A DNA stretch of 64,000 nt from Poteriospumella lacustris. Lineage: Eukaryota > Sar > Chrysophyceae > Chromulinales > Dinobryaceae. Of the stretch, positions 56,501 through 64,000 are shown piece after piece. Under the pieces are notes generated by a model. The model was given only the letters and a program-made list of their open reading frames with translations. It was not told where the DNA came from and searched no databases. The stretch lies in assembly GCA_008000375.1 (NCBI GenBank), contig SMOI01000024.1, positions 1 to 64,000 on the forward strand. Reading direction: 5' to 3'. The translations under genes were made by a program, and so were the position numbers. Position 1 is the stretch's first letter. Every line of letters starts with the position of its first letter.

Positions 56501-59500
56501 AGGCGGACCGCAAGAACCCGTACATCATCTACGACAGCGTCGACGCCTTCGACCAGCACGCGGGGGCGCCCTACCCGCTGAGCCGCGGCATCGCCACCAA
56601 CGTGCCGCACTTCGACTACGTCGCCGGCAGCACCGACGACCAGGACCAGTACGCGCAGTTCGGCTTCATCGACCTCGCGGCGACCAGCGATGACGCGGTC
56701 GGCTACGGCGACTACCACGCCGTCGACGCCATCGCCAGCGCGAACCCCATGGCGCGGCTGTCGACGGGCGGCAGCGGCAGCGGTGGCGGCAGCGGTGGCG
56801 GCGGCGGCGGTCTACCGCAGTCGCTGTCGTCGGGGGCGAACCTGTCGCGCCTGAACCTCGCCGAGGCCGACTCGGGCGCGCGACTGGCGGAGCTGCCGCC
56901 GGCGGCCGACCCGACCGACGTCGATCGGTCGGTGTTCACGGTGGCGATCGACAGCTACATCGTGAAGATGGAGGTGCCGCTGCCGCCCGCCACGCGGCGG
57001 AAGCTGTCGAACCCGAACGACGAGTGCATCGCGACGGTGTCGCTGACGAAGATCCGCCACCGCGTCGAGCAGCTGAAGGACGCCGACAGCGTGCAGGACG
57101 ACGTGCTGCGGCTGGACCTCGGCGAGGAGGCCCTCGTCGACGACGCCCTCCTGACCCAGTTCTACATGTACCAGCAGGTGCAGGGCGGCCAGGTGCGCTT
57201 CGCCGCGCAGACGATGCAGATTCTGCTGTCGAGCCAGCCGGACCCGGTGCTCGACATCGCCAAGCCGTCGATGGCCGGCCTCTTCTACTTCGCGAGCCTG
57301 CGCGACGACCGCGTGCCCGTGGAGTACCAGATCTCGCAGCTGCTGGACGCGATGCGCATCGCCGTCCGCATCGACGACCACTTCAACGGCGACGACGAGA
57401 GCGTCGCCAGTCGCCAGCAGATGCCCGGGCTGCTAGCCATCTCGGAGAACGTCGTGCCCGTCTACGGCGTCCTGACGAAGTCGCTTGCGCCGACGAAGAT
57501 CTACGCGGACGTGGAGCTGGCCGCGCTGTCGATGGACGTCAAGGTGCACCAGGGCTCGACGGAGATCCTCGACCAGGTGGGGCCCGCGCTGGAGCGCTGC
57601 CTGCCGCCCAACCACGACGTCTCGCCGCCGCTGCAGTGGTGGGACAGCATGCGCTACTGGCTGCACGGGTCGATGTCGCTGCGGCTGGGCCACATGCGCT
57701 TCGGCTACGTGATCCCCAACGTCAGCGTCGAGACGATGAACATCGTCTACTCGCTCGTGGCGCCCACGTGGCACGTCGACCGCGCGGCCTTCGAGTTCAC
57801 GACGCGCGACGTGGAGGCCTGGGTGGAGCTCGTCAGCATGCTCAACGCCGCGGGCGCCATGGGCTCGCGCAAGCCGCGCGGCCGCATGAGCAGCGAGCAC
57901 CGCAAGGGCTCGGACACCGCGAAGGGCGGCAAGCGCCGCCCCAAGATCTGCCGCGTCGCGCACGTCCCGGGCTTCGTCCTGGCGCTGCGCTACAGCGCCG
58001 CGCAGCGGTCGGGCACCGGCAGCGGCGTCAACAGCGAGCGCAACTCGCTGCGCAGCCCCAGCGCGGTCCGCAGCGGCGGCGGCGGCGGCGGCACGCCCAT
58101 AGGCAAGCGCGGCGGCCTCGCGGCGTCGGCGCCCGTCGAGGCGTACAGCCACCACCAGGTCTACCTGCGGCCGGCGATCATCAAAAAGGTCGCCGAGAGC
58201 GGCGGCGAGGAGGCCGCCATCCTCGGCAAGGTGCGCTACCTCTACGACGGCGCCTACTACGACGACCTGCAGTACCAGGACCGCGACCGCTTCGCCGCCT
58301 TCCGCGCGAAGCCCAACAGCGTCAAGTGGGACGCCGAGGTGCGCTTCGCCAGCCGCGACAAGGACATCGTCTCCGTCAACCTGCGCCTCGACATCCTCCT
58401 GCGCGTGTACGTGGCGCTCTTCCAGCCGGGCGGCCAGGGCGGGCAGGTGCTGTCGCCGGAGGGCAGCGCGGGCGGCTCCATCAGCACGGGCCTGGTGCAC
58501 TCGGCGAGCAACAACCGGCCGTTCAGCCAGGGCCAGTCGCCGCTCTCGCCGCCGTCCGACGGCGTCGACGGCGTCGACGGCGTCGTCGTCGTGCGCGAGC
58601 CGACGCCGCTGCTGGCGATCGTGGCGCAGGTGGATCTGCAGATGATCGTGGACGAGCTGATGCTGAGCTCGCTGCTGTCGGACGCGAACTTCAAAGGCAT
58701 CGTGCTGCGCCACCAGATCATGGACGTGCAGCTGCGCCTGACGCGCAAGGGCCTCGAGCCCGGCGGCGAGGACTTCTCTCGCCGCGTCGCCGAGCTGGAC
58801 GAGAAGCACCCGCTGCAGGTGGAGCACCTGTTCATGGAGATGTACATGTACGAGGTCTACGTCGACACCTGGAGCCGCCTCGTGCGCAGCCCCTCCGCGC
58901 GCCCGCACCATCCGTCGAAGGTGCCCTTCGAGGACACGTCCGCGCGCCGCAACAGCAGCGACTACGCCGCCGAGACGCAGGAGCCGCTGGAGCCGTCGGA
59001 GCCGCCGCACTTCTCCGCGATGATGAAGCCCATCTGCAAGTTCGGCCACGCGTCGCGCGTCGTCGTGTCGCTCACCGAGAGCGGCGAGGTGTCCAACCGC
59101 TCGGCCACCTTCAAGAGCTCGGGCATCTTGACGCCCGCCGACGCGCACGACGCTCCGAGCGGCGCAGCCGCCGCGTCGCCCGACGCGCGGCGCAGGAGCC
59201 TGGCGCAGCGGCGCAGCAGCGCGAGTCGCGGGTCGATGTTCGTCATCGGCAAAGAGTGGCGCCGCCGCACCTGCGGCCCCGTGGCCGTGTCGGCGCACAC
59301 GCTGCACCGCATCCACGAGCTGCGCCACAGCAACCACGGCGGCGCCGCCGACGCGACGGCGCTGCGCTCGGCGCTCAAGTCGGCGGCGGCGCCGGGCCGC
59401 GCGAAGTCCGACTTCGGCCGCTCGCCACCCGCGAAGGCCGCCGTCACCTTCCGCGACATGCCGGCGCGCCGCATCTCCATCCTCGACCCCTCGAAGCGCA

Positions 59501-62500
59501 GCGGCGCCAAGGCGGGTGCAGCTAGCGGCGCCGCGCCGGCGGCGGGCGGCGCGCCTGCGGCGCCCGTGACGAAGTGGAACCCGCAGTGGGGCTACCGCGC
59601 GTCGCTGCGCGCGTTCGCCGCGAACCACTCGGCCTTCACGCCGCCCGAGCAGGCGCTGCCCAGCTCTTACCAGGGCCCGCGCGCCCGCGCCGCCGGCACC
59701 GCGTCGATGCGGCTGCACGCGCAGACGGCGGGCCTCGGCGGCGCGCCGGCCGACGCGGCGGCGGGCCCGAGCCAGTCGTCGTTCGGCACGAAGATCTGGG
59801 GCCTGCGCATCGTCGACGGCCGCATCCTCTTTACCATCGAGATGCGCGACGTGCTCTTCGAGTACGTCGCGCGGACGATGGAGATCTTCCTCAGCGCCGA
59901 GGACGACGAGGCGGCCGAGGCCACCGCGGCGCAGACGAAGCGGCAGGCCGGGCGCACGCCGCAGACGAAGGACAAGGCGTCGCTCAGCGACTTCATCCTC
60001 CTCGACGACGCGTCGCCGCTGCCCGGGCCCGGCGCGGCGCAGGCCTCCTCGCTGATGCTGTCGCCCTACGGCGGCCTGCACGCCGACGGCGCCTACGGCG
60101 ACGGCGGAGGCGGCAGCCCCGGCGGCGGTCGCCTGCGCATCGCGTCGTTCGGCTCGGTGGACGAGGGCGGCTGGGAGGCCACGTCGATGTCGCGCATGTA
60201 CCTGCGGCAGCGCTCGACGGAGAGCGCGGCCGACCGCGAGCTCAGCCCGATGGGCGGCGCGCCGCTGTCGCCCACCGCCGGCAGCGTCGTCGACGGCCCC
60301 GCGCAGAGTCTCGAGCGCCACCCGTCGGCCGAGTCGCTGCGCCAGACGTTTCAGCAGTCGCACGCGAAGCGCCCGAAGGCCTCGCGGCGCGGCAGCCTCT
60401 TCAACCGCAGCATCGAGATGCCCGACCACGCGCCCTTCGTGCACCAGACGACGACGGCCGTCGACGGCGCCGGTCCGCGCGACTCGGCGGAGGCGTCGCC
60501 GTACGTCGCCTCGGCACCGTCGGACGGCGGCTCGTCGTCGTTCGCGACGCCGCTGACGGGGCGACCGCGCACGATGAGCGCGCAGCCCACCGGCGGCGGG
60601 GGCGGCGGGGGCAGCAAGCCGTCGACACCGCAGCCGCCGCGCCGCGAGAAGAAGAGCCGCCGCGCGGTCAACGAGTACTTCTTCGTGCTCGAGTTCATCG
60701 ACCCGCAGGTGAACTTCCTCGACCCCGAGACGCACTCGTCCGTCCTCATCGTCGCCGGCCGCGCCATCGTCGAGGGCCAGCGCTCCAACACGGCGATTCT
60801 GCCGCCGGCGCGCGACCGCGACCGCGACGACGCCGGCGGCGGAGGCGAAGGCAGCGGCCCGACGGGCGACGCGCACGGCGCCGGCGTCGCGAAGCGGCGG
60901 CGCGAGATCCGCCTGAAGATGGACGGCGTGTCGGCGTACACGGTGCCGTCGCTGCTGAACGAGAGCAGCGAGGCGGACGACGAGGTGCACTGGAAGGTGA
61001 TGCAGTCCACGGCCGACAAGATGGAGCTCAAGAACCTGCCGCGCGAGGACCCGCTCGCCGCTGCCGCCGCGGCGCGCGAGGCCGCCAGCGCGCCGCCGTT
61101 TCTGCACCCGGCGGGCGCGGCGACGCACGGCAACAACCCGCGCCTCGTCGTGGCGATGCACGGCCTCGAGGCGCAGGAGTCGCCGCTGATGAAGGTGGCC
61201 ATCCGCGACTTCCAGATCCGCGCGCTGTACATCTTCTGGACGGACGTGACGGCGGAGGAGGCCGCCGACCTCTTCGTGCAGCACCGCGACGAGGACATGA
61301 CGTACACCTTCCGCCTCGAGCTGCCCGACCTCGTCGTGGACATCACCTCGTGGCAGTTCTACATCATCCTGCACGTCGTCAAGAACGTCTTCCTCGTGCC
61401 GCCGCCCACGCAGCTCAGCAAGCGCAAACAGGACGAGGCCGAGGAGGCCGAGGGCTCCAAGTTCGTCCTCGTGCCGCGCGACGCCGCCGTCCTCGCGAAG
61501 TACAATTTCCGCTCGACGGGCGGCGCGCTCGACATCAACAGCCAGCGCAGCCGCGAGGAGCTGCGCATCCTGCTCGAGGAGTTCATGAGCGGCCAGCACC
61601 ACGCGCACAGCTACGGCGACAGCACCGGCGCCACGGCGCGCTTCATGGAGGTCTTCATCGGCCGCATGTCGTGGATCCTGCGCACCTCCGGCCTCAACGC
61701 CGCCTCCGGCGCCGGCGCCAGCGCCGCAGCCAACGCCGCCGCAGCCAACGCCGCGGCGGCCGCGGCCGCTGCGCACCTCTTCGGCCCGGGCGGCGGCGCG
61801 GCGGACCACGAGCAGATCGAGGCGGGCTTCGTGGGCATCTACGCGTCGATCAACTTCCACGAGAACCGCTCGATGAACTCGTCGTTCGAGATCCAGCGCT
61901 TCTGGATGGTGAACCGCAGCCCCGGCGACGACACGGCGCTCTTCGAGGACCGCACCTGCGTCATGGTGCCCGTGCTGAAGGAGCGCGAGGTGTGCACGCG
62001 CTGCGGCCGCGAGTTCGACCTGGACCACAACCCCTCGACGGCCTGCATCTTCCACGCGGACGACGACGGCAACCCCGGCCAGTACTGCGAGATCGCCTAC
62101 CGCGACGAGCTGTCGGGTCAGGAGCTCAAGCAGCTCGGCTGGACCTGCTGCCACAAGCACCAGCGCGAGGCCAGCGGCTGCTCGGCGCGGCCGCACATGG
62201 GCAAAGAGGTGATGGTCTCGCTGCGCCTCGACTCGGACCCGCGCGCGCGCTTCGGCGACGACGTCGACGTGAGCGTGATCAAGGGCGTCGAGATCTCGAT
62301 CTTCCCCGGCGCCTCCTACGACCTGCGCCTGCAGGTGACCAAGTCGCTGGCCGACGTGCTGCACCGCTACTTCTCCATCGACGCCTCCGCCGAGAACTTC
62401 GAAGCGATCGCCGCCGCCGCCACCGCCACCGCCACAGCCACCGCCACAGCCACAGCGCAGCAGCAGCAGCAGGCGCCGGCCTCCGCGGCGGCTGCGGCGT

Positions 62501-63828
62501 CGACCGCGGTCGCGACGCTCGCCGCTGGCGACGCGGACGGCGACGCGGCGGGTGGCGCGAAGAAGAAGAAGAAGTCGGCCTTCCACCTGCGCGGCTTCAG
62601 CCTCTTCCGCCGCAAAAAGGACGGCGCCCCCGCCGCCGAGGCCGCCGACTCCGCCGCGGCCTCCGCCGCTGCGGCGCCGGAGACCGCTGGCCACCGCGAC
62701 AGCGCCGCGGCCGCCGACCTCGCCGCGCTCTTCCCGCAGCACTACGCGAGCGGCCACCGCGACAGCGCCGGCGGCGCGCGCGGTCGCGCGGGCTCGACGG
62801 CCGCGGCGGCGAAGGCGGCCGAGCCGCAGTCGAAGCGCCTGCTGCGCGGCCTCTCGTCGAAGTATCTGCGGCCGCGCGGCGGCTCGACGGCGGCGGCGCT
62901 GGCGGGCGACGAGGCGGCGCCGGGCGACTGGCCGCCCGAGGCGCACGGCCGCCACGCGCGCGGCAGCAGCCGCTACTCGCACGACGCCGACGGGCTGCAG
63001 CTGCTCGCGCAGGGCGCCGCGGCCGGCGCGGCGCACCACGGCGGCGGCGGCGGCGCACGGCGCGCAGCACTTCGCCGTGGCGAAGAAGCCGAAGAAGAAG
63101 CGGCAGGAGGCGCTGTACCTGCGGCGCCTGCGCGTGGGCGAGATCTACGTGGACGTGTCGACGGCGGGCTTCACGCTGAACCTGGACCGCTTCAAAGCGG
63201 AGATGGAGCCGTTCATCTGCCGCGGCGAGGTCCTCGACTGGCGCCGCCTCATCTGGAACTTCGAGCGCCACCTCGTCTGGTCGCTCACGAAGCACACCGC
63301 GTCCAACTCGCTGTCGCGCCTCGGCGAGTTCTTCGGCGCGAAGCGCAAGGCCTCGTCGCTGGCGCTGCCCGCCGCGCCCGGCGCCAGCAGCCAGCTGCTG
63401 CTCGGCGTCGCGCCCCCGCCGCCGCCGGGCGCCGCGGCGGACGGCGCTGCGACGCCGCTGGGCGTCGACATCAGCGGCCGCAAGGCCGCCGCGGCGCTGG
63501 CGCAGCTGCAGTCGCCGCGCGGTCGCTCGGTCGCGCGCGCCGCGGCGGCGGCGGCGCGGCGGCGGCGGCGGAGGAGGCCGCGCGCCTGCAGCAGGCGGAG
63601 CGCGCGAAGACGGCGATGCTGCTGGGCATCTCGCAGCCGCACCCGCGCAGCCGCCTGCGCAGCCTCACGTCGCCGGCGGGGTCCGTGTCGCAGGCGTCGT
63701 TCGCGTCGCCCGGCGCCGCGCCCAGCTCCAACTCGTCGGTGAACAGCGACCTGACCACCTCCGACGACCGCGACCACGCCGCGCGGCAGCGCACGCCCGG
63801 CCGCCGCCGCCTCTTCGGCCTCTTCTAG
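53530..63828 (+). CDS. BLTP2: Bridge-like lipid transfer protein, BLTP2/Hobbit/SABRE/FMP27 family
   Basis: One open frame of 3,432 residues starts with a membrane anchor (about residues 8-30, LGFLVISVFILLLAFFY), as in ER-anchored bridge-like proteins that carry lipids along a hydrophobic groove at contact sites. Family features include the beta-rich N-terminal part, FFVLEFIDPQVNFLDPET (SABRE-like 'EPQ.N' block), VDITSWQFYIILHVVKNVFL, and a C-terminal block containing WRRLIWNFERHLVWSL. That last block is in the +1 frame (about 63057-63540); the main frame gives Arg/Pro-rich sequence there, so two compensating frame changes are needed. Residues 2822-2889 form a CHORD-like Cys/His module not expected in the family. 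Long Ser, Ala, Gly and Gln/Ala-Thr low-complexity inserts enlarge the protein. Assignment to BLTP2 rather than BLTP1/3 rests on the C-terminal block. Confidence 0.8.
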   Translation: MIFPTVASELGFLVISVFILLLAFFYDARTLAYYVCTGAKLVGAKMLSKFHVSSISLWNLSVADFEVSIIATASNPEAHVSFKNLDIVVHYSRIFHSFLSCLRFWNSKTSPGEHMPWVSVVVKDLTMTSSRIFLRDFMMPSSKSKGAKPYTVPKRRLTVESAIYFVARNVARNVEIEMKDYSFDFNMPEEDIVMQGSAENIAVRFHYSKALPTESLLVSVILRDGIMEISEHDERAMLYAGHIVRFLVDYHLPTGMMDAMANLYGEEHDMEVCIPRFMAFFKKFQDADDYTAGIKISRGMEPNGKMSMCGEIDHMKVGITDPRVPGQQLIMRLEKARASLSTFKMTLDRRRTHKGRLCLPESTPSNRTIGSESFLPPLQNGDFTLSKNNEKEMTAVCSKVLFQLSSLSNQFYVENAEFFKVVSVVNERDFVDHDTTKISLQTLNMLGLDQNMIDWLMVLQDTSNRLPNSVHSHPRNVKMEFHGRTMQVSMCPLAFATDLATVRKIHDDHRRALLPLLPLDDERLIAFVFTDIGIEKTATAREAAVSHYAADISLLEVRTCLPLTDFQAQHQVILLDSIDSNECSIAPARRASFKESVEQSRSMPHRHHPRGHMDQTFSSYDCRNWKRPGTGTSWKFTSMQFALEMGARVRLKHLHVKHMAVDMVNTCRLEVGQSAAFGARQSSPARDGRGTPKTPRPSSTKRPPSSSGKSHGSRSSSKQPKPPKLEISQHELFSIVGIAAVWSSITDVRVTVKAMNAQASVAGGLKFLCAYKMIKSTVDAMVMRLECVRIVGDHLIDHHALVRLKLPPDEDPKTEMRIEDCTVTMSASLDAFSALGSDSASNSGYGADSFANGFSRGGGFGGITGLSDQETGRCLIMKFRNLVHGASKLHTRYHFDQCEMSLSQHPSKPFVSVDVFDYRVKRRPFAPKQPAAGDDSPASPPPSVPPSLTVTVTDLYMKSFVLQMHSAMEVGLLAESLLQQEALYKAALLPKADRKNPYIIYDSVDAFDQHAGAPYPLSRGIATNVPHFDYVAGSTDDQDQYAQFGFIDLAATSDDAVGYGDYHAVDAIASANPMARLSTGGSGSGGGSGGGGGGLPQSLSSGANLSRLNLAEADSGARLAELPPAADPTDVDRSVFTVAIDSYIVKMEVPLPPATRRKLSNPNDECIATVSLTKIRHRVEQLKDADSVQDDVLRLDLGEEALVDDALLTQFYMYQQVQGGQVRFAAQTMQILLSSQPDPVLDIAKPSMAGLFYFASLRDDRVPVEYQISQLLDAMRIAVRIDDHFNGDDESVASRQQMPGLLAISENVVPVYGVLTKSLAPTKIYADVELAALSMDVKVHQGSTEILDQVGPALERCLPPNHDVSPPLQWWDSMRYWLHGSMSLRLGHMRFGYVIPNVSVETMNIVYSLVAPTWHVDRAAFEFTTRDVEAWVELVSMLNAAGAMGSRKPRGRMSSEHRKGSDTAKGGKRRPKICRVAHVPGFVLALRYSAAQRSGTGSGVNSERNSLRSPSAVRSGGGGGGTPIGKRGGLAASAPVEAYSHHQVYLRPAIIKKVAESGGEEAAILGKVRYLYDGAYYDDLQYQDRDRFAAFRAKPNSVKWDAEVRFASRDKDIVSVNLRLDILLRVYVALFQPGGQGGQVLSPEGSAGGSISTGLVHSASNNRPFSQGQSPLSPPSDGVDGVDGVVVVREPTPLLAIVAQVDLQMIVDELMLSSLLSDANFKGIVLRHQIMDVQLRLTRKGLEPGGEDFSRRVAELDEKHPLQVEHLFMEMYMYEVYVDTWSRLVRSPSARPHHPSKVPFEDTSARRNSSDYAAETQEPLEPSEPPHFSAMMKPICKFGHASRVVVSLTESGEVSNRSATFKSSGILTPADAHDAPSGAAAASPDARRRSLAQRRSSASRGSMFVIGKEWRRRTCGPVAVSAHTLHRIHELRHSNHGGAADATALRSALKSAAAPGRAKSDFGRSPPAKAAVTFRDMPARRISILDPSKRSGAKAGAASGAAPAAGGAPAAPVTKWNPQWGYRASLRAFAANHSAFTPPEQALPSSYQGPRARAAGTASMRLHAQTAGLGGAPADAAAGPSQSSFGTKIWGLRIVDGRILFTIEMRDVLFEYVARTMEIFLSAEDDEAAEATAAQTKRQAGRTPQTKDKASLSDFILLDDASPLPGPGAAQASSLMLSPYGGLHADGAYGDGGGGSPGGGRLRIASFGSVDEGGWEATSMSRMYLRQRSTESAADRELSPMGGAPLSPTAGSVVDGPAQSLERHPSAESLRQTFQQSHAKRPKASRRGSLFNRSIEMPDHAPFVHQTTTAVDGAGPRDSAEASPYVASAPSDGGSSSFATPLTGRPRTMSAQPTGGGGGGGSKPSTPQPPRREKKSRRAVNEYFFVLEFIDPQVNFLDPETHSSVLIVAGRAIVEGQRSNTAILPPARDRDRDDAGGGGEGSGPTGDAHGAGVAKRRREIRLKMDGVSAYTVPSLLNESSEADDEVHWKVMQSTADKMELKNLPREDPLAAAAAAREAASAPPFLHPAGAATHGNNPRLVVAMHGLEAQESPLMKVAIRDFQIRALYIFWTDVTAEEAADLFVQHRDEDMTYTFRLELPDLVVDITSWQFYIILHVVKNVFLVPPPTQLSKRKQDEAEEAEGSKFVLVPRDAAVLAKYNFRSTGGALDINSQRSREELRILLEEFMSGQHHAHSYGDSTGATARFMEVFIGRMSWILRTSGLNAASGAGASAAANAAAANAAAAAAAAHLFGPGGGAADHEQIEAGFVGIYASINFHENRSMNSSFEIQRFWMVNRSPGDDTALFEDRTCVMVPVLKEREVCTRCGREFDLDHNPSTACIFHADDDGNPGQYCEIAYRDELSGQELKQLGWTCCHKHQREASGCSARPHMGKEVMVSLRLDSDPRARFGDDVDVSVIKGVEISIFPGASYDLRLQVTKSLADVLHRYFSIDASAENFEAIAAAATATATATATATAQQQQQAPASAAAAASTAVATLAAGDADGDAAGGAKKKKKSAFHLRGFSLFRRKKDGAPAAEAADSAAASAAAAPETAGHRDSAAAADLAALFPQHYASGHRDSAGGARGRAGSTAAAAKAAEPQSKRLLRGLSSKYLRPRGGSTAAALAGDEAAPGDWPPEAHGRHARGSSRYSHDADGLQLLAQGAAAGAAHHGGGGGARRAALRRGEEAEEEAAGGAVPAAPARGRDLRGRVDGGLHAEPGPLQSGDGAVHLPRRGPRLAPPHLELRAPPRLVAHEAHRVQLAVAPRRVLRREAQGLVAGAARRARRQQPAAARRRAPAAAGRRGGRRCDAAGRRHQRPQGRRGAGAAAVAARSLGRARRGGGGAAAAAEEAARLQQAERAKTAMLLGISQPHPRSRLRSLTSPAGSVSQASFASPGAAPSSNSSVNSDLTTSDDRDHAARQRTPGRRRLFGLF
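63040..63578 (+). other. Segment with two compensating frame changes in the BLTP2-like gene
   Basis: At the GGC tract 63040-63056 the conserved reading moves to the +1 frame. It returns to the original frame in the GCG/CGG tract 63539-63578, after which both the stop and a Ser-rich tail are in the original frame. Between them only the +1 frame has family-like sequence (LYLRRLRVGEIYVDV, RLIWNFERHLVWSL). No GT-AG intron fits. Indels in GC-rich simple sequence, real or from sequencing, are the simplest cause. Confidence 0.75.
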
Positions 63829-64000
63829 CGCCGCCCCTGCCCCTGCCCCTGCTCCTGCCCCTGTCGCTGTCCGGCGGTGCTTTGTTCTCTGTTCGTGTCG
63901 TGTCGTGTCGTGTCGTGTCTGCACATTGCTCCGTCTAACAGCCCCCGCCAGCCGCGGGCCTAATTCACGTCTAATTACACTGCCAACGCCAACGCCACCG
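63829..64000. repeat. 3' flank with CCCCTG and GTGTC short tandem repeats
   Basis: After the stop codon a (CCCCTG)n-like run spans about 63834-63865 and a five-base GTGTC repeat spans about 63895-63919. The remainder to the window edge shows no gene. Confidence 0.8.

Noticed and set aside
63057-63540. An intron to explain the frame change in the BLTP2-like gene
   Set aside because: The conserved block itself lies in this interval, and no GT-AG pair of usual size fits at either GGC-rich boundary.

Overview
The window is a chromosome end of a flagellated eukaryote, most likely a stramenopile (heterokont). Base 1 starts in about 13 copies of the telomere repeat CCCTAA (TTAGGG on the other strand). 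Genes are compact and carry very short GT-AG introns (55 to 76 bases). An axonemal dynein subunit (p28/DNALI1) and a BART-domain protein point to a flagellate. A huge secreted/membrane protein is built on xQPS/xQPT tetrapeptides, a repeat style I associate with heterokont surface proteins. The lineage call is an inference; telomere, introns and dynein genes are read from the sequence.

Layout. 1-78 telomere. 360-3459 (+) a two-pore-channel-like protein with a C-terminal cyclic-nucleotide-binding-like fold. 4166-8746 (+) a DDT/WHIM chromatin-remodelling accessory protein with two Tudor-like modules. 8794-10518 (-) ORC2. 10888-11442 (+) a BART-domain protein. 11716-12939 (-) D-glycerate 3-kinase. 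13220-15065 (+) a fusion of a HAD phosphatase with a Nit1-type amidase. 15513-40670 (+) a giant gene (8,344 predicted residues, one exon of 24,044 bases): signal peptide, two BNR/Asp-box beta-propeller modules, about 4,480 residues of xQPS/T repeats, REJ and EGF-like ectodomain, and a multi-pass membrane part. 41061-42242 (-) SGT/SGTA co-chaperone. 42703-45924 (+) a second multi-pass protein that resembles the membrane part of the giant protein. 47174-47929 (+) a PCO/ADO thiol dioxygenase. 49828-50637 (+) an unrecognised protein. 51044-53109 a palindrome whose two 877-base arms each hold a complete DNALI1 gene, tail to tail. 53530-63828 (+) a bridge-like lipid transfer protein of the BLTP2/Hobbit/SABRE/FMP27 family with a CHORD-like zinc module and two compensating frame changes near its end.

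These are mostly single-copy housekeeping genes with no common pathway. Loose themes are flagella (DNALI1 pair, BART protein), membranes and surface (channel, giant REJ protein and its neighbour, BLTP2), and chromatin/replication (DDT protein, ORC2). Several gene pairs are divergent with 280 to 460 base shared promoters. No mobile element, CRISPR array, rRNA or tRNA was recognised. Exon limits come from splice consensus and protein continuity read by eye; no alignment or database search was run.
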